Origin: Myroides odoratimimus
GTDB lineage: Bacteria > Bacteroidota > Bacteroidia > Flavobacteriales > Flavobacteriaceae
Direction: 5' to 3'
Length of the DNA stretch: 58,472 nucleotides
Assembly: GCF_001485415.1 (NCBI RefSeq)
Contig: NZ_BCMQ01000022.1
Location: 1 to 58,472 of the forward strand
In this document: positions 18,279-26,342 of the stretch, piece by piece
How positions within the stretch are numbered: the first letter of the stretch is position 1
How the letters are laid out: every line of letters begins with the position of its first letter
The notes under the pieces: model-generated
Database searches by the model: none
What the model saw: only the letters and a program-made list of their open reading frames with translations
Told to the model about the DNA's origin: nothing
Position numbers and translations under genes: made by a program

Positions 18279-19955
18279 CTAGTATCCTATAGCGATATCA
18301 TCTCCACGAGTATCTGCTCCTGCTTGGTAAGTACCATTTTTATTGACTAAGATTCCCTCTACGCGTCCATAAGGTTTGCGTTCTTTTAGGATATAACCTT
18401 TATCAGTAAGCGCTTTTCGCACTCCAGCCGTAATTGCTGTTGGTTCATAATCGATATGATCAGGAAGCCACTGGTGGTGAAAACGAGGAGCAGATACTGC
18501 CTCTTGCATATTCATCCCAAATTCAGTTACATTTAGAATCGTTTGAAACACAGAAGTGATAATTGTCGATCCACCTGGTGTACCTACTACCATGTACAAT
18601 TTACCGTTTTTCTCTAAAATTGTTGGAGACATTGAGCTTAACATTCGCTTTTCTGGTTCTATCGCATTCGCTTTTCCTCCCACTAATCCGTACATATTAG
18701 GTGTACCAGGTTTCACAGAGAAATCATCCATCTCATTATTCAACAAGAATCCCGCTCCTCCTACTATCGTTTTAGAACCATAAGAATCATTTAATGTAGT
18801 CGTTGCAGACACAGCATTTCCCCATTTATCGACTACACAGTAGTGCGTTGTCTCATCGCTCTCATACCCGCCTAACTCTCCTGCTTTAACATCAGTACTC
18901 TTCGTTGCTTTGTCAAAAGACATAGACTCCATACGCCCTAGATTGTATTCTTTATTTACTAACTGATTTACAGGCACTTTATAGAAATCAGGGTCTCCTA
19001 AGTGCTCAGCTCTATCTGCATATACACGGCGTTCTGCTTCTACCATTACTTGTACTGTTTTTTCAGATTGGAATCCCCACTTTGCTAAAGGGTATTTCTC
19101 TATGGATTGGAACAAAGAGATTAAGGCAATACCTCCACTACTCGGAGGTGGCATAGAGATTACTTTTAATCCTTTATACTCTCCTACTATAGGCGTTCTC
19201 CATTTTGCTTCATAGCGTTTTAAATCTTCAAGAGTTATCATTCCATTACCTCTCTTCATCTCTCCTACGATTAACTCAGCCGTTTTCCCTTCGTAGAACC
19301 CTTTATGTCCTTCTTTTTGTACACGTTTCAGTGTTTCAGCTAAATCTTTTTGAATAAACACATCTCCTTTTGACCACTGTTCTTTTTCAGTAATAGCTGT
19401 ACTTTGTGTACTAAATTTCACGAAGTTATCGTGTTGTTTAGTGAACTCACCTGCTTGTTTTTCTGTAATACTAAATCCTTTCTCTGCTAAGTCTATAGCT
19501 GGCTGTACCAATTCTTCCCATTGTAGAGAACCGTACTTAGCATGAGCTTGTACCATACCTGCTATTGTACCTGGTACCCCTGTTGCTAAGGCTCCTCTCA
19601 TACTCAATTCTGTTATCGCTTCTCCATCTCCTCCCCAATACATATTTTCTCTTGCTTGCATAGGAGCTTTTTCTCTATAGTCTAGTGCGTCTATCTTACC
19701 ATCCTTACCGCGATACACCATAAATCCTCCACCTCCGATATTACCAGCATTTGGATATACCACAGCTAATGCTAGCTCTACTGCTACAGCAGCATCTACT
19801 GCATTACCTCCTTTTTTTAGGATATCTACTCCTACTCTACTTGCCTCTGGGTGTGCTGATACAATCACTCCATTCTTGTACGCCTGTGGATTCTGAGCTA
19901 CTACTTGTAATAAGCTACCACATAGGATAAAGGCTGATAATATAACTTTCTTCAT
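18279..19955 (-). CDS. ggt: Gamma-glutamyltranspeptidase
   Basis: 558 aa Ntn-hydrolase precursor. A signal peptide (1-20, ending LQVVAQ) sends it out of the cytoplasm, usually to the periplasm. GNAVDAAVAVELALAVVYP and GGGGFMVYR (catalytic Ntn core start), KAPMQARENM (substrate binding) and PPPSSGGIAL mark the large subunit. Autocleavage is expected before Thr369 in ETTHYCVVD, which becomes the nucleophile of the small subunit; GTPGGSTII near 458-466 provides oxyanion and substrate contacts. The family hydrolyses glutathione and other gamma-glutamyl compounds or transfers the glutamyl group to amino acids. Length and all key motifs are intact. It is a single gene with about 140 bases of upstream spacer. 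Confidence 0.95.
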   Translation of the reverse strand: MKKVILSAFILCGSLLQVVAQNPQAYKNGVIVSAHPEASRVGVDILKKGGNAVDAAVAVELALAVVYPNAGNIGGGGFMVYRGKDGKIDALDYREKAPMQARENMYWGGDGEAITELSMRGALATGVPGTIAGMVQAHAKYGSLQWEELVQPAIDLAEKGFSITEKQAGEFTKQHDNFVKFSTQSTAITEKEQWSKGDVFIQKDLAETLKRVQKEGHKGFYEGKTAELIVGEMKRGNGMITLEDLKRYEAKWRTPIVGEYKGLKVISMPPPSSGGIALISLFQSIEKYPLAKWGFQSEKTVQVMVEAERRVYADRAEHLGDPDFYKVPVNQLVNKEYNLGRMESMSFDKATKSTDVKAGELGGYESDETTHYCVVDKWGNAVSATTTLNDSYGSKTIVGGAGFLLNNEMDDFSVKPGTPNMYGLVGGKANAIEPEKRMLSSMSPTILEKNGKLYMVVGTPGGSTIITSVFQTILNVTEFGMNMQEAVSAPRFHHQWLPDHIDYEPTAITAGVRKALTDKGYILKERKPYGRVEGILVNKNGTYQAGADTRGDDIAIGY

Positions 19956-20096
19956 GTATTGTTGTTTTTGTTACCGCAAGATAGATATTTTGAATTTATT
20001 ATTAAAATAAGTGTTCAGTTATAGACAAAAATTCAAAAATATATCAACATAAAATAAATACACTATTAACACTTATCTTTACAATAAATCACAGCT

Positions 20097-20819
20097 ATGA
20101 AACTATTTAATTTCCAGAAGAAGAAAACAGAAAGTCACGACCAACCCCACACTGAAGAAGAGATATTACTACATGAGTTAGTCGACCAAATCACTAAATT
20201 AAACTATACAATCCAAGTAGATAAAGCTACTCAGATTATCATCGTTAATGACCAATTACTATTGGAATTCAGAATCATCCGAAATCCTGATTATGCAAAA
20301 GAACTAATGCACCTCATGATTAATACTGCACATCCTACTCATTTTCCTGATGGTATTATGGAAAGCATCGCTGGGATAGGCGAAACGGTACAAGATAGAA
20401 TAGCATCTGTAGTAGAGAACTATATCACCTCTACCTTTAAACCCATCGCAGAGAGCCTTACAGATACCCATTCACCAGAATATGATTTCATTAGTGATGA
20501 AGTACTATGGCATCCCGCATTAAGTGACTTACGTGTTCAAGGTTCTTTTAACAGAGAGCTGAGTGGTGATGAATTATATTTATTATTAGTTTCTAAACTT
20601 GAGTCTATGTTATCTAGAGATCAGAAGTTCCATTGGCTAAAAATGTATATATCAAAACAACAGTCAGGAGAAATAATAGGTGACTGCCTCTTAGATAACG
20701 AACCTTGGGATGAAGGATTAGATATATTAGCGGACTATATCAGTACATTCCCTGTAGAAAGCACATTTATAGGCATCAAACAATTCGTAGTGTTTAGACG
20801 ATGTGATAAGTATGATTAG
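20097..20819 (+). CDS. Hypothetical protein, DUF6348-like
   Basis: 240 aa, no signal peptide or membrane segment. The block HPTHFPDGIMESIAGIGETV followed by a helix and NYITSTF resembles DUF6348 proteins, which are of unknown function and often occur near polymorphic-toxin or immunity-like genes; this assignment is from memory of the pattern and is tentative. The C-terminal part (SVLWHP..., FHWLKMYISKQQSGE, NEPWDEGLDILADYI) is also typical of that family. A charged N-terminus (FQKKKTESHDQPHTEEE) precedes the domain. It is a single gene, ended by the terminator at 20839. Confidence 0.6.
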   Translation: MKLFNFQKKKTESHDQPHTEEEILLHELVDQITKLNYTIQVDKATQIIIVNDQLLLEFRIIRNPDYAKELMHLMINTAHPTHFPDGIMESIAGIGETVQDRIASVVENYITSTFKPIAESLTDTHSPEYDFISDEVLWHPALSDLRVQGSFNRELSGDELYLLLVSKLESMLSRDQKFHWLKMYISKQQSGEIIGDCLLDNEPWDEGLDILADYISTFPVESTFIGIKQFVVFRRCDKYD

Positions 20820-20838
20820 TACAAAAATTAAATATCAC

Positions 20839-20876
20839 AAAAAAGCCCATACTCTTACTAGACTATGGGCTTTTTT
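20839..20876. terminator. Bidirectional terminator
   Basis: Perfect stem AAAAAAGCCCATA / TATGGGCTTTTTT with a 12-nt loop, between convergent genes. Confidence 0.9.
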
Positions 20877-20897
20877 AATTATTTATGTTATCATCAC

Positions 20898-21332
20898 TTA
20901 TACAGCTATCTCATCAGGTAAATGACCTATAATCTCTTTCAGCGTCTTCTCACTATACCCTGCTAAGTTCCATACCTTATTGCGCTGTCCACCCAAAGTC
21001 AGTACTAAACTATACCCAATCAATACCCCCGAATTTCTATGTTCTAACACTCCTATATCTTGAATATCTCTCACAGAATATAGCATCTTCTCACCTTTGA
21101 CAGTTGTGATAATAAGATGATCTCCTTCAAAGTCAATACTATTACAATACTTAAACACATAGTATATCGCACCAATAATAAAGAAGGGCAATACGACTAA
21201 TAAAAACCACTCTACTGTATCAGGTACTTTATTAGTAAGGGCTAATACCATACTAACAATAACACCAATACCTCCAAACCATACTAGCTTACCTAATATA
21301 ATCCCTATCAGATGGTTATACGATTTTTTCAT
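20898..21332 (-). CDS. Small membrane protein with cytoplasmic PH-like part
   Basis: 144 aa. Two hydrophobic segments are visible, at about residues 8-30 (LIGIILGKLVWFGGIGVIVS) and 41-60 (WFLLVVLPFFIIGAIYYVF). The remainder is a beta-rich soluble part (IDFEGDHLIITTVKGEKML, SLVLTLGGQRNKVWNL) with a final helix EKTLKEIIGHL, similar in layout to bacterial PH-like domains that sit at the membrane. There is no homologue I can name. It is transcribed alone, convergent with the gene at 20097. Confidence 0.55.
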   Translation of the reverse strand: MKKSYNHLIGIILGKLVWFGGIGVIVSMVLALTNKVPDTVEWFLLVVLPFFIIGAIYYVFKYCNSIDFEGDHLIITTVKGEKMLYSVRDIQDIGVLEHRNSGVLIGYSLVLTLGGQRNKVWNLAGYSEKTLKEIIGHLPDEIAV

Positions 21333-21409
21333 ATTTTTTGCGCAAAAATATGAAACGCATAAACACTATCCCTATGGATATATAAATAGTACCGCAATTA
21401 ATCTGATTA

Positions 21410-21919
21410 TTACCACCAATACTTAGGGTACTTCCTCAGCTTGCTTATATTGTTAAATAACAAGGCTATTACTGTGATAATAACAGATCCTGCCAAAACA
21501 GGATTAACAATAAAAGACCAACTCGCTCCTCCTAGTATAATGACTAGAGGATCTGCACCTGCTGGTGGATGTGTAGTCTTAGTCACCAGCATTAATCCTA
21601 TCGCTGCACCTACTCCTATTGCTAGAGAATACCATTCTGTTCCTAAAAAAGTAAGACATAGCAGTCCTACTATACTCGCTAATAGATGACCTCCTATGAT
21701 ATTACGAGGTTGAGCTAAAGGGCTATCAGGTACTCCAAATGCCAATACACAAGTCGCTCCAAAGGGAGCCATGATCAAAGGCATTTCTAATTCTTTAGTC
21801 ATAAAGGCTATCACACCTATCGCTAACATACCTCCTATCCCTGAGTATATAGAATGTTTAGAAGTAGCTGATTGTGGACTAGTCTCTGTTGTTTTAAATT
21901 TTGCTATATATCGTTTCAT
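21410..21919 (-). CDS. HPP-family integral membrane protein
   Basis: 169 aa with four to five membrane segments after a short N-terminal tail. THPPAGADPLVIILGG carries the His-Pro-Pro signature that names the family, and MAPFGATCVLAFGVPDSPLAQP with NIIGGHLL is its other conserved block. Some HPP proteins from cyanobacteria and plant plastids transport nitrite; for bacterial relatives the substrate is mostly unknown. The ATG directly follows the stop codon of the TetR gene with no spacer, so both are co-transcribed and probably translationally coupled. The regulator may therefore control this transporter and itself. Confidence 0.85.
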   Translation of the reverse strand: MKRYIAKFKTTETSPQSATSKHSIYSGIGGMLAIGVIAFMTKELEMPLIMAPFGATCVLAFGVPDSPLAQPRNIIGGHLLASIVGLLCLTFLGTEWYSLAIGVGAAIGLMLVTKTTHPPAGADPLVIILGGASWSFIVNPVLAGSVIITVIALLFNNISKLRKYPKYWW

Positions 21920-22453
21920 TTAGATTAAATCTTGTTTTAGTAATTCTATTGTTTTCTTTACGCAGGCTGAGTTCTGATAGACTTGACTCTCTGTCAGCCC
22001 TGCCTCAAACAGCATATATAACATAAAGGCCCTGTTCTCATCTGTTACTAATGCCTTAAAATATGCTTGTAATTCTGTCTTATGCTGATGGATGACTTCA
22101 TAAATTTTTCCTTTATGCTCAGGTAGCTCTGACAACATATTAAGAAATGCACAGCCCCTATATCCCTCCTTCTCATTCATCTCTATAATATAGGTAAACA
22201 CTGCTATGATGCGTTCCTTAATCGTGCGCTTCTTCTCCACATCTTCTTTCAGTCCCATAAACCAATAGTCATGTCTAGCTTTTAGATACGCTACAGCTAG
22301 ATCATCTTTCGTTTTATAATGGTCATAAAAGCTAGATTTAGCCACCTTAGCTTCTTCTATCACAGCATTGATCCCTGTGCTATTATATCCATATTGATGA
22401 AAGAGTAAAGTAGCAGCCTCTAATACCCTCTCCTTAGGTGAATTATTTTTCAT
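21920..22453 (-). CDS. TetR/AcrR-family transcriptional regulator
   Basis: 177 aa from the ATG at 22453. The frame is open 42 codons upstream, but those codons cover repeat sequence and a palindrome, and the family begins at this Met. The helix-turn-helix is at residues ~8-50: ERVLEAATLLFHQYGYNSTG, AVIEEAKVAKSSFYDHYKTKDDL. The C-terminal ligand-binding helices include RGCAFLNMLSELPEHKGK, as in regulators of the YxaF/LmrA type that respond to small aromatic or toxic compounds. It forms a bicistron with the HPP gene. A perfect palindrome (22475-22488) lies 21 bases before its start and is the probable operator for autoregulation. Confidence 0.9.
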   Translation of the reverse strand: MKNNSPKERVLEAATLLFHQYGYNSTGINAVIEEAKVAKSSFYDHYKTKDDLAVAYLKARHDYWFMGLKEDVEKKRTIKERIIAVFTYIIEMNEKEGYRGCAFLNMLSELPEHKGKIYEVIHQHKTELQAYFKALVTDENRAFMLYMLFEAGLTESQVYQNSACVKKTIELLKQDLI

Positions 22454-22474
22454 GAAACAAAGATAGAAATAAAA

Positions 22475-22488
22475 ACAGACAAGTCTGT
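22475..22488. promoter_or_regulatory. Palindromic operator candidate of the TetR regulator
   Basis: ACAGACAAGTCTGT is a perfect 6-2-6 palindrome with AGAC-N2-GTCT core, followed by an extra CTGT half-site. It lies 21 bases upstream of the regulator's ATG, where an autoregulatory operator is expected. Confidence 0.6.
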
Positions 22489-22518
22489 CTGTTTTGCCTT
22501 TTTTATAGATCAATTTTT

Positions 22519-22568
22519 GGTCGAGATAGGTCATTTGTGGCCATTTTAGGACATTTGTGGCCATTTTT
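22519..22568. repeat. Helically phased 10-bp direct repeat
   Basis: Four 10-bp units GGTCATTTGT, GGCCATTTTA, GGACATTTGT, GGCCATTTTT run head to tail, preceded by a degenerate fifth unit GGTCGAGATA. A 10-bp period puts every unit on the same helix face, which fits a cooperative DNA-binding protein. Confidence 0.7.
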
Positions 22569-22696
22569 TCCCATCTCAAAAAAAAACATATTTATAATTC
22601 AAAACTTTGCAAAGAGAACAAACAAGAATAAAAACAGAATACAATCTGCTATCGCATTTGATGTCTGGTTGTATTCTAGTAGGGTTTCACTCGAAT

Positions 22697-22737
22697 TGAG
22701 TCCGTAGTGAGTCCGTTATGAGTCCGTACTCACTCCG
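22697..22737. repeat. 11-bp direct repeat upstream of the gene at 22861
   Basis: TGAGTCCG occurs at 22697, 22708 and 22719, then TCACTCCG at 22730, all spaced by exactly 11 bases. An inverted copy (GGACTCAC) follows near 22773-22781. It lies about 120 bases before the plus-strand start. Confidence 0.7.
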
Positions 22738-22860
22738 TTAAATCAAGCAAAAAAACGGAGACGTATCTCACGTAGGACTCACATAATAATAAATGAACCA
22801 AATCAATAGTCAATGAAGACTACTATGCAAGTAAAGTATAACCAATAAATTATAACAATT

Positions 22861-23592
22861 ATGGCAAAAATTGATGCAAAAGGGAGACCTCAAGGAAAGT
22901 ATCTAAACTCTGTATTCAGAATAGTAGATAACAAAGTCATTATGCAAGGCAAACCCTCTAAACAAAAACAGACTAAAAAAACGAAGCAGGCAGCTACAGA
23001 CTTTGGTACGGTGCAGAAATGCAATAAGCAATTAAGATACCTCATCCAACTCGCAATGAACAACAATCATTGTAAAAAAATGCACCTTAGAATGAACACG
23101 CTTGCATTAGCACAGCTGCGTAATAATGAAGTATTTCCTTTAGGTCAACGCACTTACTTTAATACAGATCTAAGCGGGATGGTAGGTTTTGACTTTAATA
23201 CGAATACTCCTTTTGGAGAGTATTGTACCCTACCGATTACTTTTCAGAAACTAGATAGTCATAAAACACGTATTAGTATAGACACCTCTACTATCAATGA
23301 CTATTTTAACTTTGAAGATAATACATCTGAGATTAAAGTAGAGTTATTTATACAATATCATCAACTTAACTATCAAGAAATCCACAAAACAGAAAGTATT
23401 TCCTTCACTGTCAAAAAAGGAGAAATCCTCTCTGCTAAAGAGTGGGTTATACAGAATACGTTAGAGAGCAGTATTACCCTTGTGATAGGACAGTTATGGT
23501 ATCTAAAGCAGACCTTAACTGGCCAATACATTATGATTAATAATCGTGAATTCCATCCTAGTAGTATTCTCTATCTAGATAATGGCCTATAA
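22861..23592 (+). CDS. Hypothetical protein
   Basis: 243 aa without signal peptide. The N-terminal ~60 residues are basic (GKPSKQKQTKKTKQAATDF), followed by a helical part (NKQLRYLIQLAMNNNHCKK) and a beta-rich C-terminal two thirds (GMVGFDFNTNTPFGEY, IRVELFIQYHQLNY-like strands). The basic start with a G..N.V.R..D...V..GKPSK pattern is reminiscent of small Bacteroidota DUF6266-type proteins, but I cannot confirm this. It is preceded by two repeat arrays and ended by the strong terminator at 23614. I assign no function. Confidence 0.55.
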   Translation: MAKIDAKGRPQGKYLNSVFRIVDNKVIMQGKPSKQKQTKKTKQAATDFGTVQKCNKQLRYLIQLAMNNNHCKKMHLRMNTLALAQLRNNEVFPLGQRTYFNTDLSGMVGFDFNTNTPFGEYCTLPITFQKLDSHKTRISIDTSTINDYFNFEDNTSEIKVELFIQYHQLNYQEIHKTESISFTVKKGEILSAKEWVIQNTLESSITLVIGQLWYLKQTLTGQYIMINNREFHPSSILYLDNGL

Positions 23593-23613
23593 AACACAAT
23601 GAAAAACCTAGTG

Positions 23614-23657
23614 GATAAAGGTAGAGAATCACTGATATTCTCTACCTTTATCTTTTT
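23614..23657 (+). terminator. Strong rho-independent terminator
   Basis: A perfect 16-bp stem GATAAAGGTAGAGAAT / ATTCTCTACCTTTATC with 7-nt loop and five T residues. It ends only 13 bases before the next start codon. Confidence 0.9.
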
Positions 23658-23669
23658 AACTGTAAGTGT

Positions 23670-24923
23670 ATGGGGTGGTTTTCGCATAAAAGTAAGTTTC
23701 CAAAAGAAAATAAGGATAGAGGAATCATAAGAATAACAGATAATGAAATTATTATCACTAATAGATCGTATGAGAGTGAAGATGAAATAATCCTTATCCC
23801 TAAAATAGAATACATTTATCTAGAGACATCGGACTATAGTGAGCCAAGTATGTTCATCTACCAAGATAGACAGTACTACATCCCTGGTGATTATGTAGGT
23901 ACAGAAAAACTGTGGCTATACTTAGCCGAACAGTTTCATTTCGATATCAACTTGGTTATTCAACACCTCAACGATAAAACAAATAATATATATAAACTCT
24001 ACAGAACTACCTACAAACAGAATTATAAGCTAACGAATACATCTAATCATGATTATCTCAAGGGCTATGAAGTTCTAGCTCCCACGCCAATATTTGTGCC
24101 TTGGAACACGACTAAAGAAAAGTTATTAGCACAAGAATATATTCATTCGGATGGATTCTATGCAGAAATAACTTATCCTGTACGCATTGGCAATATCACT
24201 GTAGATAATTTAGGTACATATATAGATGATATACGTGCTGATGTAGCTCCTACGAGTTACTATACTAAATGCTTTGCTACAGATGGGTCTGATACTAGCT
24301 TATATCAACTAAAAGAGACTCTAGAGCACGACCTAGGTTCTACTGCTACCTATACGTTTTATAATGAACACCACTTGTTCTTCTATGCAGAATCTGATCA
24401 TATCACATTCGAACTAAACTATACCATAGATGATCCTGAGTTTAGAACTGTAGCTTATAGCTTCACTTCACTAAATATCAATACTAAGTATGATTATCCC
24501 GACCTATTATCAGATGACATATATGCACCAAAACTAGTATTATCAGCTACTTATGTATTCAACTATTCCCTTACTACACCAAGGAATTACCTAAGGAATG
24601 AAAGAATCAAAAGTACTCCTGATCTTGTAAAGCTACAGAGTAAAAACAATTCTGTTATATGGATAGATAAGCCGAATAATATGATTGGGTTTGCGGATAA
24701 AGCCTTTGCTATTACGTTTAATAAAGAAGAAATAGACTCTCTTACACTATGGAATACCCTACCTGCTAAAGGGGGTGGATTCTGCGTATTATCTGTAAAT
24801 TTAAAAGAGGGTAATGCTGTCACTGTCTTTGAAGGAGCACACGATACGATTAAGCATGATTTAGAGGATTTAGAGCAATTCTTAGGTTTACAGATTAATT
24901 TTTATGAAGATTATAATTGTTGA
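23670..24923 (+). CDS. Hypothetical protein
   Basis: 417 aa, no signal peptide and no membrane segment. The N-terminus (MGWFSHKSKFPKENKD) is similar in style to that of the next gene (MGFLSKLFGKKENKPS). The protein is mixed alpha/beta: a first domain of ~90 residues (IIRITDNEIIITNRSYES, YIYLETSDYSEPSMFIYQD), a longer beta-rich middle (HHLFFYAESDHITFELNY) and a C-terminal part with GFCVLSVNLKEGNAVTVFEG and a Glu/Asp-rich helix. I recognise no family. The ATG lies 13 bases behind a strong terminator, so a promoter must overlap that terminator or some read-through must occur. Probably co-transcribed with the gene at 24992. Confidence 0.55.
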   Translation: MGWFSHKSKFPKENKDRGIIRITDNEIIITNRSYESEDEIILIPKIEYIYLETSDYSEPSMFIYQDRQYYIPGDYVGTEKLWLYLAEQFHFDINLVIQHLNDKTNNIYKLYRTTYKQNYKLTNTSNHDYLKGYEVLAPTPIFVPWNTTKEKLLAQEYIHSDGFYAEITYPVRIGNITVDNLGTYIDDIRADVAPTSYYTKCFATDGSDTSLYQLKETLEHDLGSTATYTFYNEHHLFFYAESDHITFELNYTIDDPEFRTVAYSFTSLNINTKYDYPDLLSDDIYAPKLVLSATYVFNYSLTTPRNYLRNERIKSTPDLVKLQSKNNSVIWIDKPNNMIGFADKAFAITFNKEEIDSLTLWNTLPAKGGGFCVLSVNLKEGNAVTVFEGAHDTIKHDLEDLEQFLGLQINFYEDYNC

Positions 24924-24991
24924 TTTTAGAGGTTAAAATACCATTATCTCAATAAAAATCCTTAGTTTAGAATAAATAAACTTGTCTTACT

Positions 24992-25633
24992 ATGGGATTT
25001 CTATCAAAGCTATTTGGAAAAAAAGAAAACAAACCCTCCTCTACGAATGTGTCAACAGTACCTACTGTCTATATTGACCTATCAGAGGAACAAAAAAAGG
25101 CACTCAAGCAGTCTACACTCCCACTCAGAACAGGACAACTGTATATGCACTATTGGGAAGAGGATTTACTAGCCGAAGACTATGACAATGTAGACTGGGC
25201 TCATAGGGTAGTACACTTTTGGGAAGCTGAAGAAGTATTTGAAAAGAAATCATTACCACTCCCATTTTTAGATCTAGAAGAGAAACTCTTTCTATTTAAA
25301 GGTGACTTGACTAATATAGAATTTGAGATCGGAAAAGCACTTCCTTGGTCTGGTTTTCCAGGAGGAGCTACGAAATATACTACCTATCTCAATGAACAAC
25401 TAATCTCTATACCTCAACTCTCTACATACGGTAATATCGATTATATAGAACGTGTACCTCTTACTGAGCATAACTTAGATGTACTCACTGAAGGCAATGA
25501 CCATCTACTCCTCCTTGATGAGAGAATAGTCCAATACAATAAAGGGGAGTTCTTCTTAGATAATACTATCGTACCAATAGATATAGCGTATAGCACAGGT
25601 GGACTTCATTTAGTTAGAAAAATAATGACGTAG
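24992..25633 (+). CDS. Hypothetical protein
   Basis: 213 aa, acidic and Trp-rich, without signal peptide. It begins MGFLSKLFGKKENKPSS, a short basic helix followed by a Ser/Thr linker, like many accessory proteins of Bacteroidota, and continues with YMHYWEEDLLAEDYDN, RVVHFWEAEEVFEKK, PWSGFPGGATKYTTY and a beta-rich end. The composition resembles immunity proteins of toxin systems, but no toxin lies next to it and the similarity is only general. It follows the gene at 23670 by 68 bases on the same strand. I assign no function. Confidence 0.5.
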   Translation: MGFLSKLFGKKENKPSSTNVSTVPTVYIDLSEEQKKALKQSTLPLRTGQLYMHYWEEDLLAEDYDNVDWAHRVVHFWEAEEVFEKKSLPLPFLDLEEKLFLFKGDLTNIEFEIGKALPWSGFPGGATKYTTYLNEQLISIPQLSTYGNIDYIERVPLTEHNLDVLTEGNDHLLLLDERIVQYNKGEFFLDNTIVPIDIAYSTGGLHLVRKIMT

Positions 25634-25679
25634 TACAGTACTTATCGATACTTTATCTTTCCTACCTATATTAACAGAA

Positions 25680-25961
25680 CTATTCAAATAATTCTGAATG
25701 TGACCCTACACGTTCTAATCTGATAATATTTGGATTTTTCTCTTCAAACCAGATAATTAAATAATCTGATTCGATGTGACACTCTAAGCGCCCATTCCAA
25801 TTACCAATTAATTTATGTGGCCTCATTTCAATTGGAACATTACCTACACCTCCTTCTATCAATAAGTCAATAAGATCAAGTACTTTCTTCAAGCGTTTCT
25901 TATTGTTCTTAATTTTCTTAAGATCTTTTTTAAACTGAGATGTAAGTTGCAGTTGATGCAT
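25680..25961 (-). CDS. YafQ-family mRNA interferase toxin
   Basis: 93 aa, the usual length of RelE-superfamily toxins. The N-terminus LTSQFKKDLKKIKNNKKR and the second half carry all residues of the YafQ branch: RPHKLIGNWNGRLECHIES with two His, DYLIIWF with the catalytic-region Asp, and VGSHSELF with the C-terminal His. YafQ cleaves mRNA in the ribosome A site. The antitoxin gene lies 3 bases upstream, so the pair is a standard type II module with the antitoxin translated first. The key residues are intact, so the toxin is probably active. Confidence 0.9.
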   Translation of the reverse strand: MHQLQLTSQFKKDLKKIKNNKKRLKKVLDLIDLLIEGGVGNVPIEMRPHKLIGNWNGRLECHIESDYLIIWFEEKNPNIIRLERVGSHSELFE

Positions 25962-25964
25962 ACA

Positions 25965-26201
25965 CTACATTTTATCAATAAAATCGTGAAACTCTTCTTT
26001 GCTAATAGTTTCTAAATTAGTTTCATTCATAGCATTTATACTATCCTGATTAGGCTCATGATAATTAGTTGCTTTAATCAATAGTGTTTCTAATAGATTA
26101 TTAAAACTACGATTATTCTTTCTTGCTAATTCTTCTATATGATTATATAGACCTGTATCTAATCGAAAAGAGCCAGCTTTTTTAGGTTTCTTTGTACTCA
26201 T
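25965..26201 (-). CDS. Ribbon-helix-helix-type antitoxin partner of the YafQ-like toxin
   Basis: 78 aa from the ATG at 26201; a longer frame to 26252 would begin inside the operator. KAGSFRLDTGLYNHIEELAR is the N-terminal strand-helix of a ribbon-helix-helix DNA-binding fold, RSFNNLLETLLIKAT the second helix. The C-terminus (ETISKEEFHDFIDKM) is acidic and should bind and block the toxin. The gene is followed after 3 bases by the toxin gene. A perfect palindrome over its -7 element indicates autorepression by the antitoxin or the complex. Confidence 0.8.
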   Translation of the reverse strand: MSTKKPKKAGSFRLDTGLYNHIEELARKNNRSFNNLLETLLIKATNYHEPNQDSINAMNETNLETISKEEFHDFIDKM

Positions 26202-26219
26202 AAGTATATCTTTGTATTT

Positions 26220-26234
26220 ATTTGTATTACAAAT
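26220..26234. promoter_or_regulatory. Operator palindrome of the toxin-antitoxin operon
   Basis: ATTTGTATTACAAAT is a perfect inverted repeat around one central base. It lies 19 bases before the antitoxin ATG and overlaps the -7 element at 26230-26237, as expected for an autorepressed toxin-antitoxin promoter. Confidence 0.7.
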
Positions 26235-26237
26235 ATA
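26230..26237 (-). promoter_or_regulatory. -7 promoter element of the toxin-antitoxin operon
   Basis: TATATTTG on the minus strand matches TAnnTTTG and overlaps the palindromic operator; its position predicts a leader of about 20 bases. Confidence 0.5.
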
Positions 26238-26313
26238 TACAATTCTTATCATATTATAACACGTATAAAATACCTCCGTAAGAAAAAAAGAATACTATTT
26301 TATTTCGATTCGA

Positions 26314-26321
26314 TACCTTTG
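26314..26321 (+). promoter_or_regulatory. -7 promoter element of the DUF1778-type gene
   Basis: TACCTTTG, an exact TAnnTTTG match, 22 bases before the ATG at 26343. No good -33 box. Confidence 0.5.
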
Positions 26322-26342
26322 TAAAAAAATAATATACTAAAA

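Larger units (their letters stand above)
22454..22860. other. Regulatory region between TetR gene and gene at 22861
   Basis: 407 bases between divergent genes. It contains a perfect palindrome (22475-22488), a phased 10-bp repeat (22519-22568) and an 11-bp repeat (22697-22737). An AACTTTGC element followed by AAAG occurs near 22605, which could be a weak -7 for the plus-strand gene. No open frame of interest. Confidence 0.6.

Noticed and set aside
22454..22579. 42-residue N-terminal extension of the TetR regulator
   Set aside because: It would translate the palindrome and the 10-bp repeat array; the helix-turn-helix starts right after the ATG at 22453.
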